64,000 bases of DNA. It comes from Myxococcus virescens (GTDB taxonomy: Bacteria > Myxococcota > Myxococcia > Myxococcales > Myxococcaceae). How positions within the stretch are numbered: position 1 is the stretch's first letter; each line of letters opens with the position of its first letter. This document shows, in pieces, positions 41,745-50,091 of this stretch. The stretch spans positions 186,001-250,000 of the forward strand of contig NZ_FNAJ01000006.1 in NCBI RefSeq assembly GCF_900101905.1, given 5' to 3'. A program made the position numbers and the translations under genes. A model generated the notes under the pieces. That model was not told the origin of the DNA. It did no database searches and worked only from the letters and a program-made list of their open reading frames with translations.

Positions 41745-42671
41745 ATGGCTCACGACGCGGAACAGCCACCCGCGCTCACGGACGCGGAGGCCGCCGAGCG
41801 CATCCACGCGCGCTTTCCCTCACTCGCGACGGCACGGGTCGTCCGCCTGGGGGAAGGCACGGACCATCAAGCCTTCGAGGTGGAGGGACGCTACGTCTTC
41901 CGCTTCCCCAAGAGCAACGAAGCCGCCGAGCACCTGAAGTGGGAGGCGCGCCTGCTGGCGTGGCTCGAACCCCGGCTTCCCCTGCCGGTCCCCGACTACC
42001 GTTTCCTCGCGCACCCTGCCGCCGACCTCGCTGCGGGCTTCGCGGGCTACGAGAAGCTCCCAGGGACACCCGCGCTCCTCGTCGAGCCTGAGCGGCTGGA
42101 CCTGTCGGACCTCGGCCGCAGGCTCGGCGCCTTCCTGGGAGCGCTCCATGCGCTCGACCCCGCCGAAGCCGATGCGCTCGGCGTGCCGGCGGACGACGAC
42201 CCGGAACTCGAAGCGTGGTCGGCCGCCGCCGTGGACGATTTGCGGCTCGCCGTCGAACACGGCCATGTGGAACGGCACCGGGCGGCGGATTGGGAGCAGC
42301 GGCTCAGGGTGCGTCCCACGGAGGGACGCGGCGCGCCCCGGCTGGTCCACGGCGACTTCGCCGCGGAGCATGTCCTGGTCGATGCCCACGGCGCTCCCAC
42401 GGGGGTCATCGACTGGAGCGATGCGTGCGTCGGAGACCCCGCGAGGGATTTCGCCGGACTGCTCCACTGGGGCGGAGCGCCCATGCTGACCGCCGCGCTG
42501 GAGACGTATGGCGCGATCAGTCCCGCCATCCTCACGCGGGCGCGGTGGTTCGCCGCCTGCCGCGCGGTGGCCGACATCGCCTTCGGCCAGACGCAGGGAC
42601 GGCCGGAGTACATCGCCGCCGGGCAACGGGCGCTCACCGGACTTGAGGAGCACCCGCCCTTCGACGCGTGA
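41745..42671 (+). CDS. Aminoglycoside phosphotransferase-like kinase
   Basis: 308 residues of the APH/choline-kinase fold: nucleotide loop VRLGEGTDHQAFEVEGRYVFRFPK with Lys, catalytic Brenner motif LVHGDFAAEHVLVD (Asp intact; the usual Asn is His-Val) and metal site GVIDWSDACVGDPARDFAGLL. It phosphorylates a small molecule; the substrate is not predictable and antibiotic resistance is only one option. It starts 9 bases after the MFS exporter stop, so the two are likely co-transcribed. Confidence 0.85.
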   Translation: MAHDAEQPPALTDAEAAERIHARFPSLATARVVRLGEGTDHQAFEVEGRYVFRFPKSNEAAEHLKWEARLLAWLEPRLPLPVPDYRFLAHPAADLAAGFAGYEKLPGTPALLVEPERLDLSDLGRRLGAFLGALHALDPAEADALGVPADDDPELEAWSAAAVDDLRLAVEHGHVERHRAADWEQRLRVRPTEGRGAPRLVHGDFAAEHVLVDAHGAPTGVIDWSDACVGDPARDFAGLLHWGGAPMLTAALETYGAISPAILTRARWFAACRAVADIAFGQTQGRPEYIAAGQRALTGLEEHPPFDA

Positions 42672-42679
42672 CGCGCGGC

Positions 42680-43006
42680 TCAGGAGCCGCTGCAACGAAC
42701 CTGGATCGGGTGGCTCTCCAGCACCACGCACTCCCCGCTGCTGCACTTGAACAAGTCACAGATTTCAGGGGACTGGACGCAGCGGATTTCGGGGCCCGAG
42801 CCCAGGTTGAACGAGGCGCAGGAGAGGCCCTCGGGGCATTGCTTCTGCTCCCCGATACACGCCGGGCCGAGCACCTGGCCCTCCTTCAACGACAGCCTGG
42901 ACTCAGCCTCCGTGGGCACCTCGCCCTCGGCGCCACGACAGCCCGCCAGAATGAACGCGGCGATGACCCACTTCAGCCCCGGAACACGCGTGCCTTGCTT
43001 CATCAT
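42680..43006 (-). CDS. Small cysteine-rich lipoprotein
   Basis: 108 residues from the ATG at 43006 (GGAGGA upstream). The lipobox is VIAAFILAGC (Cys23). The mature ~85 residues hold eight further cysteines (PACIGEQKQCPEGLSCASF, RCVQSPEICDLFKCSSGECV, RCSGS), a pattern of small disulfide-rich surface domains common in myxobacteria. The function is unknown. Convergent with the phosphotransferase gene. Confidence 0.75.
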   Translation of the reverse strand: MMKQGTRVPGLKWVIAAFILAGCRGAEGEVPTEAESRLSLKEGQVLGPACIGEQKQCPEGLSCASFNLGSGPEIRCVQSPEICDLFKCSSGECVVLESHPIQVRCSGS

Positions 43007-43157
43007 GAATGTCCTCCCACGAACCAGTGACTGTCCGAGCTGAGCAAGACACACGCCAACGCAGACGATGCGCGTAAGCTGAGCAGCCACCCGTGTGACG
43101 CCGACGACGCCATGCTCCAAGGGGTGCCTCGGAAATCCAAGGGCCCCGAAGCCACCC

Positions 43158-43181
43158 TCAGTTTCCCGAGGTCTTCGACTG
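43158..43181. repeat. Left copy of the M28 gene 3'-end repeat
   Basis: 24 bases matching 45217-45240 at 21 positions. On the minus strand both copies spell Gln-Ser-Lys-Thr-Ser-Gly-Asn-stop, and the three differences are all at third codon positions or in the stop (TGA versus TAA). Weaker similarity continues ~15 bases past the stop (43142-43157). It lies outside any gene and bounds the AbiE-like pair on the left. Confidence 0.85.
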
Positions 43182-43194
43182 ACCAGAAGTGAGC

Positions 43195-43965
43195 TTAGAG
43201 ATCCGCGAACAAGTCGACGACCGCCTGAGCAAGCAAAGCCCGGTCGACCTCTTCGAGCCCTTCTGCATAGGCAATGACATCCAGCACACCTGCGGCATCC
43301 GTGCTCCAGAACAAGCGCTGCAGTTTGGCACGGAGCGCCTGCCCTTCCTCGCCGGCCTGCTTCAGTGATGCGCGCACGTCATCCAGCCCCACGAGCTTGA
43401 CGTAGGCAAAGATGTCGAAGCAGTCCTTGGTCTCCGTTGGCCGCTGCTCCAACTTGGCGCGAACCTTCATCGAGAGGAATCCAACTGCGTCCGGCAGCCG
43501 GATTCGCAGCGAGGTCTCTCCCATGGGAAGAGACACGAGCTGACTTCCACGCAGCGCCAGCCGCGCATCCGGCAGCGGCGTCATGTTCGTGGGGAGTTGT
43601 TCCAAATCGACTCCAGCAGGTGCGAACAGGTCGAGGTGCATCACCCCTCCCGGAAGGGTTTTCGACCACCGAAAACTGCGCGTTCGCTCGTACCCCCGGA
43701 GCTTGAGGACCTCAGGTAGACGCTCCGCCCCGAATTCGGTGCCATCCATGTCGAAGAGCAGATCAGGCTCGTGGGAATAACCACGCTCAATCACGGCGCC
43801 TGTGTCGGTCGTGACGGCGATGACCCCCGACCCACCCTTGCGGAGCGACTCCAACGCGAGCACCTGCCCGCCGATGAGCACGACGTTCCAGGAGAGATCT
43901 CCCAGTTGCAGCAGGAGTTCACCCAGTTCTCGCAGAATCTCTTCGAACTGCTCCTGCTCGGTCAT
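43195..43965 (-). CDS. AbiEii-like nucleotidyltransferase (putative toxin)
   Basis: 256 residues. Features of minimal nucleotidyltransferases: VVLIGGQVLALES (GG helix), a following VTTDTGAVI strand in the place of the DxD strand, a later HLDLF strand with the third Asp, and the helix KDCFDIFAYVKL seen in AbiEii/AbiGii toxins (KD-x-x-D). The second Asp of DxD appears to be Gly, so catalysis needs checking. Its start overlaps the stop of the AbiEi-like gene by four bases (ATGA). It is the candidate toxin of a type IV toxin-antitoxin or abortive-infection pair. Confidence 0.6.
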   Translation of the reverse strand: MTEQEQFEEILRELGELLLQLGDLSWNVVLIGGQVLALESLRKGGSGVIAVTTDTGAVIERGYSHEPDLLFDMDGTEFGAERLPEVLKLRGYERTRSFRWSKTLPGGVMHLDLFAPAGVDLEQLPTNMTPLPDARLALRGSQLVSLPMGETSLRIRLPDAVGFLSMKVRAKLEQRPTETKDCFDIFAYVKLVGLDDVRASLKQAGEEGQALRAKLQRLFWSTDAAGVLDVIAYAEGLEEVDRALLAQAVVDLFADL

Positions 43966-45086
43966 GGCGCTTCCTCTGAAATGGGCAGCGCCCGTGCGAA
44001 TCGCTGCACCAATTCATCCGCCTGTTCCTTGCCGCGCCCCCCACTTTGATGGAAGTCCACGGTCAACTGAGGCAACGCCACACCCAGGCCATGAGGAAGC
44101 GTTCGTGGCGAAAAGAAGACCCCTCCGGCATCCGTCTCAGCCGAGGGCTCCGCCCGTAGCACCCAGAAGTTATGGGGCATCAGACGGCGCAGCCCGAAGG
44201 CTTCGACAGCCGCGTCGATAGAGCCCGTGAGATAGAGCCCGTGAGGCAGTCCCGACACGAAGCGCTCCTCAGGCAGCAAGGCGCTCGCCAGCGTGTAGAT
44301 GCCCCGAATGCCTTGGGCCCTCAATCGCTCAAGGCCCTTCCCCAACAACTCCGGCGTGGTGGAAGGTGCGTTGAAACCGTCCAGGGTCACGGAGGTCTTC
44401 TCGCCACTTGCCATCCACGCCCTCAGCAGGCGCACGGGAGCCCTCAGCCGAAACCCACTCCGCTTGCCGACCGGCTCGACATACCCATCGAGCACGAGGT
44501 GACGGACGACGCCGTACGCATAGGAGTAACTGGTCTGCGTCCGCTCCGACAACGCGCGGACCGTCTGCGCTTCTCCCGGCGACTGCAACAGGGTCCGGAC
44601 GATGCGGCACCCCTTCCCGTGGAACACCGGCTCACGGGGACGCCGCTGCGACGGTTCGCGCCCCTGTACACGAATGAAGGTGCTGCCTGAGCGCAGGAAG
44701 AACGTTCCTCGCTGATCGACCAACGCGACGTCTTCTTGCTCACAGGCCGCGATGACTCCAGCTGACGCGGAATCCGTCGCAATCATCGGGATGCGGACAA
44801 CGGGCAGGCGCTCGGCAGTCCCATCCCGCTGGTCCAGCGCCACACTCGCCGCGCGCAGACGTTCCCGAAGTGAGTGCACGTCCGCCGGGAGCAACGGCGC
44901 GCGGTAGGCCATCAGGACCGGCACTCGTACCTGGGGGAGAACCACCTCGGCGAGCTCATAGATCGCCTGCCCACCAGGCCCTCTGCGCGGCAACAGGAAG
45001 ACATCTTGGCGCAGGAGCTCCACCCCCCGAGGCAACCGGAGGTCCTGCTTCCAGAATGCTTCTCGAAACTCCGCGGTCGAGTCCAT
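43962..45086 (-). CDS. AbiEi-like winged-helix antitoxin/regulator
   Basis: 374 residues from the ATG at 45086. A frame-open ATG at 45131 lies inside the palindromes and would put the operators in the coding region. The N-terminal ~150 residues include VIAACEQEDVALVDQRGTFFL, like the (Y/V)-x-D-x-x-GN strand of AbiEi-type proteins. A winged helix follows (GCRIVRTLLQSPGEAQTVRALSERTQTSYSYAYGVVRHLVLDGYVEPVG). The C-terminal ~130 residues are the likely antitoxin part. AbiEi proteins repress their own operon through paired inverted repeats, and such repeats are present just upstream (45093-45158). Confidence 0.6.
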   Translation of the reverse strand: MDSTAEFREAFWKQDLRLPRGVELLRQDVFLLPRRGPGGQAIYELAEVVLPQVRVPVLMAYRAPLLPADVHSLRERLRAASVALDQRDGTAERLPVVRIPMIATDSASAGVIAACEQEDVALVDQRGTFFLRSGSTFIRVQGREPSQRRPREPVFHGKGCRIVRTLLQSPGEAQTVRALSERTQTSYSYAYGVVRHLVLDGYVEPVGKRSGFRLRAPVRLLRAWMASGEKTSVTLDGFNAPSTTPELLGKGLERLRAQGIRGIYTLASALLPEERFVSGLPHGLYLTGSIDAAVEAFGLRRLMPHNFWVLRAEPSAETDAGGVFFSPRTLPHGLGVALPQLTVDFHQSGGRGKEQADELVQRFARALPISEEAP

Positions 45087-45092
45087 CAATTC

Positions 45093-45158
45093 TGTCGATA
45101 ATACATAGATATGCGCAAAATACGTGCGCATATTGGCCGTAAACGACCAATATCGACA
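45093..45158. promoter_or_regulatory. Nested palindromes upstream of the AbiE-like operon (operators)
   Basis: Three inverted repeats in an AT-rich island: ATATGCGC/GCGCATAT (45109-45116 and 45126-45133), ATATTGG/CCAATAT (45130-45136 and 45147-45153) and an outer TGTCGATA/TATCGACA pair (45093-45100 and 45151-45158). They lie directly before the antitoxin-like start codon and are well placed to overlap the promoter, which fits autorepression of AbiEi type. Confidence 0.7.
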
Positions 45159-45216
45159 AAATTAAAGAATCATGAGGTCCAAGGGCGTCCCGGCTGGCCT
45201 CCCCCCAAGCGGCCCC

Positions 45217-45240
45217 TTAGTTCCCTGAGGTCTTCGACTG
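45217..45240. repeat. Right copy of the repeat (genuine M28 gene 3' end)
   Basis: The last seven codons and stop of the M28 peptidase gene (minus strand, Q-S-K-T-S-G-N-stop). It matches 43158-43181 at 21 of 24 positions in the same orientation. Together the two copies bracket the ~2.0-kb AbiE-like segment like attachment sites. Confidence 0.85.
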
Positions 45241-46722
45241 CTGCGCGGGCGCGGTGACTGGCGCGGGTCCACGCGGCGCCGGCGCCTCGGGGCGCGTGAG
45301 CGTGCCGGGCATCTCCGCCAGCGCGTACGTCATCCACGCCACGGCGGCGGTGCTGCGCGCCAGGTCCTGCGGGTCCACCTTGTCCAGCGTGTCCGCCTCC
45401 GTGTGGTGCACGTCGAAGTAGCGGCTGCTGTCCACCTCCACGCCGAAGAAGGGCACGCGCGCGGGCATCAGCGGGCTGATGTCCGCCCCACCCGCCTCGC
45501 GCGGGGAGAACTGCGTCACGCCCAGCGCCGTCAGCGGCGGGAGCCACGGGCGCAGCAAATCCTGTCCACCTTCGCCCGCGCGCACGCTGACGCTCACGGG
45601 CCGCCCGCCGCCCGCGTCCATCTCCAGCGCGCCCACGTGCCGGGGCAGCTCCGCCGCGTGCGCCTCCGCGTAGGCCCGCCCACCGCGCAGGCCGTTCTCC
45701 TCGTTCATGAAGAGCACCACCCGCACCGTGCGCCGGGGCGCCTGCGGCAGCTTCGCGATGAGGCGCGCGGCCTCCATCACCATCACCACGCCCGCGCCGT
45801 CGTCATGCGCGCCCGTGCCCACGTCCCACGAATCCAGGTGCGCGCCAATCAGCACGATTTCCTGCGGCTTCTCCCGGCCGCGAATCTCCGCCACGACGTT
45901 GGAGGAATCCGCGTCCGGCAGCTCGGAGCTGCCCAGCATCAGCTTCACTCGCACCGGGCCGCCCGCCAGCAGCCGGTGGAGCAGGTCCGCGTCCTCCGTG
46001 GCCACCGACGCCGCCGGAATCCGCGGCCCCTCACTGGGGAAGTTCGTCGCGCCCGTGTGCGGCGTGCGCAACGACGCCGTGGCCAGCGAGCGCACCAGCG
46101 CGCCCACCGCCCCGTGCTTCGCGGCGGCGGCGGGGCCTCGTGAGCGCAGCCCCGCGAAGCGCCCGTAGTCCGAGGCCACCGTCATGGTGTGGTTGAAGAA
46201 GACGAACTTCCCCTTCACCGCCGCGCCCAGCGACTCCAACTGCTCCAGCGACGTCACCTCCACCACCTCGGCGCTGAGTCCCTCGGGCGCGGTGGGCGGG
46301 CTGCCGCCCAGGGCCAGCAACGCCAGGGGGTGTCCCCGCGTGCGCTCGGAGGCCAGCACCTCGCCGGACGCCTCGCCTCGCACCCAGTGCGGCACCTTCA
46401 CCGGCTCCAACCACGCCTTCACCCCGTCGGCCTTGAAAGAGCGCAGCGCCCACTGCACGGCGGCCTCGGCGCCCGGCGACCCCGACAGGCGCGGGCCAAT
46501 GCCGTCCGTCAGCTCGGCGAGCCGCGCATAGGCATGGCCATCCGTGAGCGCGGGACCAATGAGCTTCTCCGCGGTCGCCTGCGCGTACACGGGCGCGGCG
46601 CGCTTCGCGGTGGCGGAGGGCTTCGCGGGGACGGCCTTGGGCGCCGACTTCGCGGCGGGTGCGGCTCCCGACAGCAACTGGAGCGCGAGGGAAGCGGGCA
46701 GGATGAAGGTGGCGACGGGCAA
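45217..46722 (-). CDS. Secreted M28-family metallopeptidase
   Basis: 501 residues with a signal peptide (ATFILPASLALQLLSGAAPA). A PA-type insert domain (~160-260) is followed by the M28 catalytic part. Zinc ligands and catalytic residues: GAHLDSWDVGTGAHDDGAGVV (His, Asp), FMNEENGLRGG (Glu-Glu), MDAGGG (Asp) and HHTEADTLDKVD (His). This matches carboxypeptidase Q/aminopeptidase-type M28 enzymes that cleave extracellular peptides, in keeping with a predatory lifestyle. The C-terminus ends in a Pro/Ala-rich tail whose last codons are duplicated at 43158-43181. Confidence 0.9.
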   Translation of the reverse strand: MPVATFILPASLALQLLSGAAPAAKSAPKAVPAKPSATAKRAAPVYAQATAEKLIGPALTDGHAYARLAELTDGIGPRLSGSPGAEAAVQWALRSFKADGVKAWLEPVKVPHWVRGEASGEVLASERTRGHPLALLALGGSPPTAPEGLSAEVVEVTSLEQLESLGAAVKGKFVFFNHTMTVASDYGRFAGLRSRGPAAAAKHGAVGALVRSLATASLRTPHTGATNFPSEGPRIPAASVATEDADLLHRLLAGGPVRVKLMLGSSELPDADSSNVVAEIRGREKPQEIVLIGAHLDSWDVGTGAHDDGAGVVMVMEAARLIAKLPQAPRRTVRVVLFMNEENGLRGGRAYAEAHAAELPRHVGALEMDAGGGRPVSVSVRAGEGGQDLLRPWLPPLTALGVTQFSPREAGGADISPLMPARVPFFGVEVDSSRYFDVHHTEADTLDKVDPQDLARSTAAVAWMTYALAEMPGTLTRPEAPAPRGPAPVTAPAQQSKTSGN

Positions 46723-47173
46723 GGGGCCTCCAAGGGGAGGCGCTCACTCTCCGTCGAGCCCCTGGGCCTCGCAAGCGACGGTGAGCGTCACCACCGCAAG
46801 GAAACGGATAACGCCCGTGCGTCCTGCAGGCATGGAACCGAGGGGCGGAGCGAGAATCCCAGGGGCCACCGCGCGCCGAGAGGGGGAACGCGGCGCGCGG
46901 GGCTCAACTGGGACTTCCACGACGGTGTCGCTTTTGGGGGAGGCAATCACCGCCGCCGCGTCTCACTCCGAAGAGGAAACGTGGACGGCATGTTGAAGGG
47001 CGAGCGAGCGCCCGTCAAGCACGCGCCCCCTCCGAGCCCATAATCGAACATTCACACCCGGTGAACACAGACGATTCCACTGTCACTGTCCAAATCAGGC
47101 GATTCCCGAGGGCAGCCACCGGAAGGCGGGCATCCCGTGCGGGGCGTGTTACAGGCCGGGCAGAGGTAAGCGC
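46723..47173. other. Intergenic region between divergent genes
   Basis: 451 bases between the M28 peptidase and the DUF262 gene, holding both promoters. I see no convincing gene. A 29-codon minus-strand frame with a short hydrophobic stretch (about 46781-46833) is too short to call, and no strong repeat was noticed. Confidence 0.5.
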
Positions 47174-48847
47174 ATGCAATCCACCCTGACGCGGCGGCCC
47201 CAGGCGACGGCATTCAGCATCGAGGACCTGCTGGACCGCGTCCGGCGAGGTGAGGTGCGGCTGCCCCACTTCCAGCGGCCCCTGCGCTGGGAGGCCGGCG
47301 ATGTGAGGGATTTGCTCGACAGCGTGTACCGCGGCTATCCCATCGGCACGCTGCTCTTCTGGAAGCGCGAGGCTCCCGCCGCCAGCGTGAGCTTCGGCCC
47401 GGTGCGCATCGACGCGCCTTCCCACAGCCAGGCGCTGTGGGTGGTGGATGGACAGCAGCGCATCACCGCGCTGGCCGCGGTGCTCCTCCACCCGGAGCAG
47501 GAGCCCGCCGCGCGGGACGGCTTCACGCTCTTCTTCGACCTGGACACACACGAAATCGTCCAGCCCGCGCACGGCGAGCCGACGCCTCCACACTGGCTGC
47601 CACTCAACCGGGTGCTCGACAGCGAGCAACTGCTGGGCTGGCTGGACCGCTACCCGGGGCGCGAGAAGAACCCGGAGCACGTGCGCGCGGCCATCCGTCT
47701 GGGCAAGGCGGCGCGCGAGTACCAGATGCCCGCGTACGTCGTCGAAGCCGCGGAGGAGAAGACGCTGCGCATCATCTTCAAGCGGCTCAACACCTCCGGA
47801 AAGCCGCTCACCGACGACGAGGTCTTCAACGCGCTCTACGGCGGCACCGCGGGCTCGCGGCTGCCCAACCTGAAGGCGCTGGCCACCAGCCTGCTGGAGC
47901 TGGGCTTCGGCCGCATCGATGAATCCCTGCTGCTCAAGGCCGTGCTCGCGGTGCGCGGCCTGGACTTCACCCAGGACTTCCAGAAGCAGCTCCGCGAGGA
48001 GGACGACCTCACGCAGACGTTGCTCCAGACGGAAGCGGCCCTGCGCAGCGTCATCGTCTTCCTCAAGCGCGACGCGGGAATCCCCCACGGGCGCCTGCTG
48101 ACGAACCCGCTCTACTTCGTGCTGCTCGCGCGCTTCTTCCACCTGCACCCGGAGCCGTCGCCGCGCACCCGGGATTTGCTCGCGCGCGGGTTCTGGCGCG
48201 GCAGCCTGGTGGACAGCTTCCTCGACAGCCGGGCCCTGTCGCCGCAGGAGCTGCTGGCCGCCATCGGCCCCGACGAGGAGCAGTCCGTCCAGTCCCTGCT
48301 GGCGCAGGTGCGGCCCCTGTCCGACGAATGGCTGGCCCAGCACGCGCAGCCCGCGACGTTCGGCCTCGCGCTGCGCTCGCGGGGCATGGCCCTCAATGCC
48401 TTGTACGCGCTCCAGCCGCGGCACCTGCGCACCGGCGCCCTGCTGGAGCCATCCCAGCTCTTCAGCGACACCGACCCCGCCAGCCTCAGCCCCGTGCTCA
48501 AGTCCCTCACGGTGCAGGAGCCCGACGCCGAGCTGAAGCTGGACCCCGCGCTGTACCGCTCCTTCCTCTACACCCCCGCCAACTACCTGATGCACCCGCC
48601 CCTGCCCGGTCAGCCCCTGCTGGACGTGCTGCGGGACGAGCCCGCGCCGCCACCCGAGGTCCTCCAGAGCCAGGCCATCACCCCCGCCATGCGCGACACG
48701 CTGCGCGAGGGCGGCACGCTCGAATTCCTCATGCAGCGCATGGAGCTCATCGATAGACACATCATCGAGTTCCTGCGGGCCCGCACCCGCTACGAGGAGT
48801 CGGACCGTCCGTCCCTCCAATCGCTGGTCGTCGAGGAGGAGGACTGA
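47174..48847 (+). CDS. DUF262 (GmrSD-type) protein
   Basis: 557 residues. The DUF262 N-terminal domain has PHFQRPLRWE (31-40), YPIGTLLFWKRE and the nucleotide-binding/hydrolysing DGQQRITAL (92-100). This ParB/sulfiredoxin-like fold occurs in GmrSD-type modification-dependent restriction enzymes and other phage-defence proteins. The helical remainder contains LNTSGKPLTDDEVFNALYGG, the usual DUF262 continuation (NT-G--L---D). A C-terminal HNH nuclease (DUF1524), which many relatives carry, is not visible; the last ~250 residues are helical without HNH motifs. The stop is 1 base before the hipA-like TTG start, so the two are coupled. Confidence 0.85.
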   Translation: MQSTLTRRPQATAFSIEDLLDRVRRGEVRLPHFQRPLRWEAGDVRDLLDSVYRGYPIGTLLFWKREAPAASVSFGPVRIDAPSHSQALWVVDGQQRITALAAVLLHPEQEPAARDGFTLFFDLDTHEIVQPAHGEPTPPHWLPLNRVLDSEQLLGWLDRYPGREKNPEHVRAAIRLGKAAREYQMPAYVVEAAEEKTLRIIFKRLNTSGKPLTDDEVFNALYGGTAGSRLPNLKALATSLLELGFGRIDESLLLKAVLAVRGLDFTQDFQKQLREEDDLTQTLLQTEAALRSVIVFLKRDAGIPHGRLLTNPLYFVLLARFFHLHPEPSPRTRDLLARGFWRGSLVDSFLDSRALSPQELLAAIGPDEEQSVQSLLAQVRPLSDEWLAQHAQPATFGLALRSRGMALNALYALQPRHLRTGALLEPSQLFSDTDPASLSPVLKSLTVQEPDAELKLDPALYRSFLYTPANYLMHPPLPGQPLLDVLRDEPAPPPEVLQSQAITPAMRDTLREGGTLEFLMQRMELIDRHIIEFLRARTRYEESDRPSLQSLVVEEED

Positions 48848-48848
48848 C

Positions 48849-50078
48849 TTGGAGCCCACCCGCACCACGGCCGGAATCCTCGACGTCCACCTGGGCGACG
48901 TCCACGTCGGCACGCTGACGCTGCTGGAGGACGAACGCATCGAGTTCGTCATCGCGGAGGAGTACCGCCAGCGCTACCCACGCCCGGTGCTGGGACAGAT
49001 TTTCGAGGACGACCTCTCGCGCCGCCACGTCAGCCGCCTGCGCCTGCCTTCGTACTTCTCCAACCTGCTCCCGGAAGGCACGCTGCGCGAGCTCATCGCC
49101 GAACGCGAGCAGGTGGCCCGCCAGCGCGAGTTCTTCCTCATCGCGCGGCTGGGTGAGGACCTGCCCGGCGCCATCGTCGTGCGGCCCGCCAGCGTGCTGT
49201 CGCTCAGCGGAATGGAGCCGCTGGAGGAGCCCCAGCCGTCCCACGCGCCGCAGGAGCAGGAGCCGCTGCGCTTCTCGCTCGCGGGCGTGCAGCTCAAGTT
49301 CTCCATGCTGCGCCGGGACAAGGCGATGACGCTCCCGGCGGGCGGACGCGGCGGCAACTGGATTGTGAAGCTGCCGGACAACCGCTACGACCGCGTCCCG
49401 GAGAACGAGTTCTCCATGATGACGTGGGCCCGCGCCGCCGGCATCACCGTCCCCGAGGTGGCGCTGCTGGACGTGGCCGACATCCAGGGACTGCCCGAAG
49501 GCATCACCCTGCGCGAGGACGTGGCCTACGCCGTGCGCCGCTTCGACCGCCCCGAACCCGGCCGCCGGGTCCACATGGAGGACCTGACGCAGGTGCTGGG
49601 GCTGTACGCGGATGAGAAGTACAAGAAGTACAACTACGAGACGGTCGCCAACGTCATCTACAAGGTCGCCGGACTGGACGCGCTGCACGAGTTCCTGCGG
49701 CGGCTGGTGTTCATCGCCGTCATTGGCAACGGGGACGCGCACCACAAGAACTGGTCGCTGCTCTACCCGGACGGCACCCGCGCCACGCTGTCACCCGCGT
49801 ACGACCTGGTGTCCACGCTCCAGTACATGCCGGCGGACACGCTCGCGCTCAACTTCGCGAAGTCGAAGCGCTTCGAGGACATCTCCCTGGGCAGCTTCGA
49901 ACGGCTGGCGCGCAAGCTGGCGCTGCCCCCCAGCGACGTGCTGCCGGTGGTGACGTCCGCGGTGGAAGCGTCGCTCGACACCTGGTCCTCGCTCCACGCG
50001 CAGCTGCCCCTGCCGGAGGAGAGCCGCCGCCGCATCGAAGCCCACTGGAAGCGCGTGCCCCTGCTCCAGGGGCACTGA
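48849..50078 (+). CDS. HipA-family serine/threonine kinase
   Basis: 409 residues from a TTG preceded by GAGGAGGA. Couple-HipA N-terminal domain (GTLTLLEDERIEFVI, LPSYFSNLLPEGTLRELI, 20-85), then the kinase core: FSLAGVQLKFS (142-152) including the glycine loop, NWIVKLP with the ATP lysine, catalytic NGDAHHKNW (294-302) and metal Asp in SPAYDL (315-320). HipA toxins phosphorylate tRNA synthetases or other targets and are normally paired with the HTH repressor HipB. No HipB is present; the partner here is a DUF262 protein 1 base upstream. All catalytic residues seem intact. Confidence 0.88.
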   Translation: MEPTRTTAGILDVHLGDVHVGTLTLLEDERIEFVIAEEYRQRYPRPVLGQIFEDDLSRRHVSRLRLPSYFSNLLPEGTLRELIAEREQVARQREFFLIARLGEDLPGAIVVRPASVLSLSGMEPLEEPQPSHAPQEQEPLRFSLAGVQLKFSMLRRDKAMTLPAGGRGGNWIVKLPDNRYDRVPENEFSMMTWARAAGITVPEVALLDVADIQGLPEGITLREDVAYAVRRFDRPEPGRRVHMEDLTQVLGLYADEKYKKYNYETVANVIYKVAGLDALHEFLRRLVFIAVIGNGDAHHKNWSLLYPDGTRATLSPAYDLVSTLQYMPADTLALNFAKSKRFEDISLGSFERLARKLALPPSDVLPVVTSAVEASLDTWSSLHAQLPLPEESRRRIEAHWKRVPLLQGH

Positions 50079-50091
50079 ACCGGAGCCCGCC

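Noticed and set aside
39906-41807. A 633-codon minus-strand frame opposite the DHA2 exporter
   Set aside because: Histidine/glutamine/arginine-rich translation without motifs, fully covered by an unmistakable 14-helix transporter on the other strand.
42675-42690. Short hairpin (6-bp stem) at the junction of the phosphotransferase and lipoprotein genes
   Set aside because: Stem too short and without a T-run; not enough to call a terminator.
43182-45216. Integrase or transposase gene inside the AbiE-bearing segment
   Set aside because: Only the two AbiE-like genes and their operator region fit in the segment; no recombinase motif is present on either strand.
46747-46833. 29-codon minus-strand frame with a short hydrophobic stretch upstream of the M28 gene
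   Set aside because: Too short, no ribosome site and no supporting context.
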